NCBI GenBank assembly: GCA_027026295.1
Contig: JALVOR010000040.1
Coordinates: 1 to 7,161 of the forward strand
Direction of reading: 5' to 3'
Source of the DNA: Anaerolineales bacterium
GTDB taxonomy: Bacteria > Chloroflexota > Anaerolineae > Anaerolineales > DRMV01
Length of the DNA: 7,161 nt
The notes under the pieces: generated by a model
The model's database searches: none
Seen by the model: only the letters and a program-made list of their open reading frames with translations
What the model was told of the DNA's origin: nothing
Shown here: piece by piece, positions 6,510 to 7,161 of the stretch
Numbering within the stretch: position 1 is the first letter of the stretch
Layout: each line of letters opens with the position of its first letter
Program-made: the position numbers and the translations under genes

Positions 6510-6691
6510 GTCCTGGCGCGAAACACTTTTCTTGGTACTATGTCATGCTTGGTTTGAGTATTCTGGCAGGAGGGTACTCCTTAGTTATGGGCATCAAATG
6601 GAAAATCCGTTTGTTCGTTGGGTTCGGGATTTTCCTAATATGTGTTACATTGTTGCTATACTGGCTGGGTTCATACTTCGGGGTATGGTAA
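6506..6691 (+). CDS. Small two-helix membrane protein, putative immunity partner of the orphan cassette
   Basis: The 61-residue product is almost entirely two transmembrane helices, about residues 10-30 (YYVMLGLSILAGGYSLVMG) and 36-56 (LFVGFGIFLICVTLLLYW), joined by a basic loop, IKWKIR. By the positive-inside rule the loop would face the cytoplasm. The ATG at 6506 has a strong ribosome binding site and overlaps the stop of the preceding frame by ATGA, the same architecture as at 5525. Small multi-helix inner-membrane proteins are the known type of immunity to pore-forming toxins such as colicins and some contact-dependent toxins; assigning that role here is inference. I recognise no specific family, and a holin-like or regulatory membrane peptide is possible. 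Confidence 0.55.
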   Translation: MSPGAKHFSWYYVMLGLSILAGGYSLVMGIKWKIRLFVGFGIFLICVTLLLYWLGSYFGVW

Positions 6692-6814
6692 ACCCCTAAT
6701 GAGCCAAAGTTGTCAGAGTATACCGTAATGGCAACCTATCCCACCGTAATAGCCCGGCTCTTGTGACGCTGGGGCAGTAGTGGACAGCACGCCGCAACCG
6801 GGTCACAGCACGCT
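6692..6814 (+). other. Spacer between cassettes B and C
   Basis: No gene, promoter or terminator is evident in these 123 bp. ACCGTAAT occurs twice (around 6723 and 6743). The frame of cassette C is open from 6753 and includes DSTPQPG, a faint echo of the GRTPQPG motif, upstream of the conserved edge at 6815. Confidence 0.4.
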
Positions 6815-6994
6815 GCCAGCCAACCAGCCGCAGCCAACCCTGTCGCGCTGCATTTCCCTCACCATCGACGGCGAAGCGCCCCTGACCCAAGCCGCCTCAG
6901 GCCGCACGCCGCAGCCGGGATACGACTTCGCGGCCCGCGCCAAAGCCGCAGCCGACGAAATCATGGCCGAGAAGCGGCTGGATTTTCATGACCC
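6815..6994 (+). repeat. Junction module, copy C
   Basis: This third copy shares its left edge and first about 70 bases with copy B (834 bp upstream), and its remaining part with copy A (123 of 134 positions for 6861-6994 against 3996-4129). Copy C is thus a mosaic of the features of A and B, as expected if such modules recombine with each other. Confidence 0.85.
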
Positions 6995-6997
6995 ACG

Positions 6998-7048
6998 TCT
7001 GGCGACACCTGGCAAGCCGACGGAAAGCCGAACTGTTCTGGCGACACC
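6998..7048 (+). repeat. 12-bp direct repeat
   Basis: TCTGGCGACACC occurs at 6998-7009 and again at 7037-7048. In the 6992-7102 frame each copy reads SGDT, which gives slight support to that frame as the ancestral coding one. It lies just after the point where copy C stops resembling copy A. Confidence 0.6.
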
Positions 7049-7161
7049 AATGAGTACACCTACCCCGATGACTACACCTACACCTGCGCCGATGTGCACT
7101 AAACCACCGTCTTCACAAGTCTTCATTGGCCCCGCCCCAACGCCACCCCCCACCCCTACAC

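Larger units (their letters stand above)
6753..7161 (+). pseudogene. Third cassette, start-less and degenerate, running off the window
   Basis: The frame opens after TAG 6750 and contains the junction module, then stays open to the window edge. It reads PANQPQPTLSRCISLTIDGE, PLTQAASGRTPQPG and AADEIMAEKRLDFHDPR. After DPR, at about 6996, similarity to copy A ends, and WKQADYGQMAH is missing. In this frame the continuation is Pro/Thr-rich (STPTPMTTPTPAP, then PAPTPPPTPT at the edge). In another frame, 6992-7102 instead reads SGDTWQADGKPNCSGDT, EYTYPDDYTYTCADVH and a stop, with codons ending mostly in G or C as in the GC-rich genes here. So the module may be fused out of frame to a fragment of another gene. 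No start or ribosome binding site is visible. A longer gene continuing to the right cannot be excluded. Confidence 0.45.

Noticed and set aside
6696..6890. Minus-strand frame of 64 codons over cassette C
   Set aside because: It is antisense to the conserved module and has no supporting features.
3981..6994. CRISPR array or integron attC sites as explanation of the repeats
   Set aside because: The repeats are long, in frame, protein-coding and separated by genes; there are no short palindromic repeats, regular spacers or integrase gene.

Overview
The window joins a conserved heat-shock locus to an accessory region that looks like a polymorphic-toxin cassette array. The first 2 kb, on the minus strand, read hrcA-grpE-dnaK from a single promoter with a perfect CIRCE operator. 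This gene order, the high GC content and a P/T-rich linker reading at the right edge suggest a Gram-positive-like or Chloroflexota (Anaerolineae-type) bacterium. That assignment is inference; no rRNA or other decisive marker is present.

Region by region: (1) 1-1918, minus strand: the 5' end of dnaK, complete grpE and complete hrcA. (2) 1942-2011: CIRCE operator and a sigma70-type promoter for that operon. (3) 2012-2229: intergenic boundary. (4) 2230-3447, plus strand: a polytopic membrane protein resembling PIG-V-type (GT-C) mannosyltransferases, with a lower GC look than the heat-shock genes. (5) 3448-3623: no intact gene, possibly the decayed 5' part of the next gene. (6) 3624-5528 plus 5525-5878: a 634-residue toxin-like protein (membrane anchor, Ala/Arg helix, conserved junction module, variable low-GC C-terminus) overlapping by ATGA a 117-residue putative immunity protein. 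(7) 5981-6691: an orphan cassette that starts with the same junction module, continues into a two-helix hydrophobic C-terminus and overlaps by ATGA a 61-residue two-helix membrane protein. (8) 6815-7161: a third, degenerate copy of the module running off the window.

The main observation is that a module read as TIDGE-x-PL...GRTPQPG occurs three times in about 3 kb, and that in two copies it is followed by the motif WKQADYGQMAH. After this motif the coding sequence differs completely, and each effector-like frame is translationally coupled to a small downstream gene. This is the layout of a polymorphic toxin locus with one main toxin-immunity pair and downstream orphan C-terminal cassettes that could be swapped in by recombination at the module. 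I recognise neither toxin domain nor either immunity family, so their activities are open. No tRNA, rRNA, CRISPR array, transposase or integrase gene is visible.
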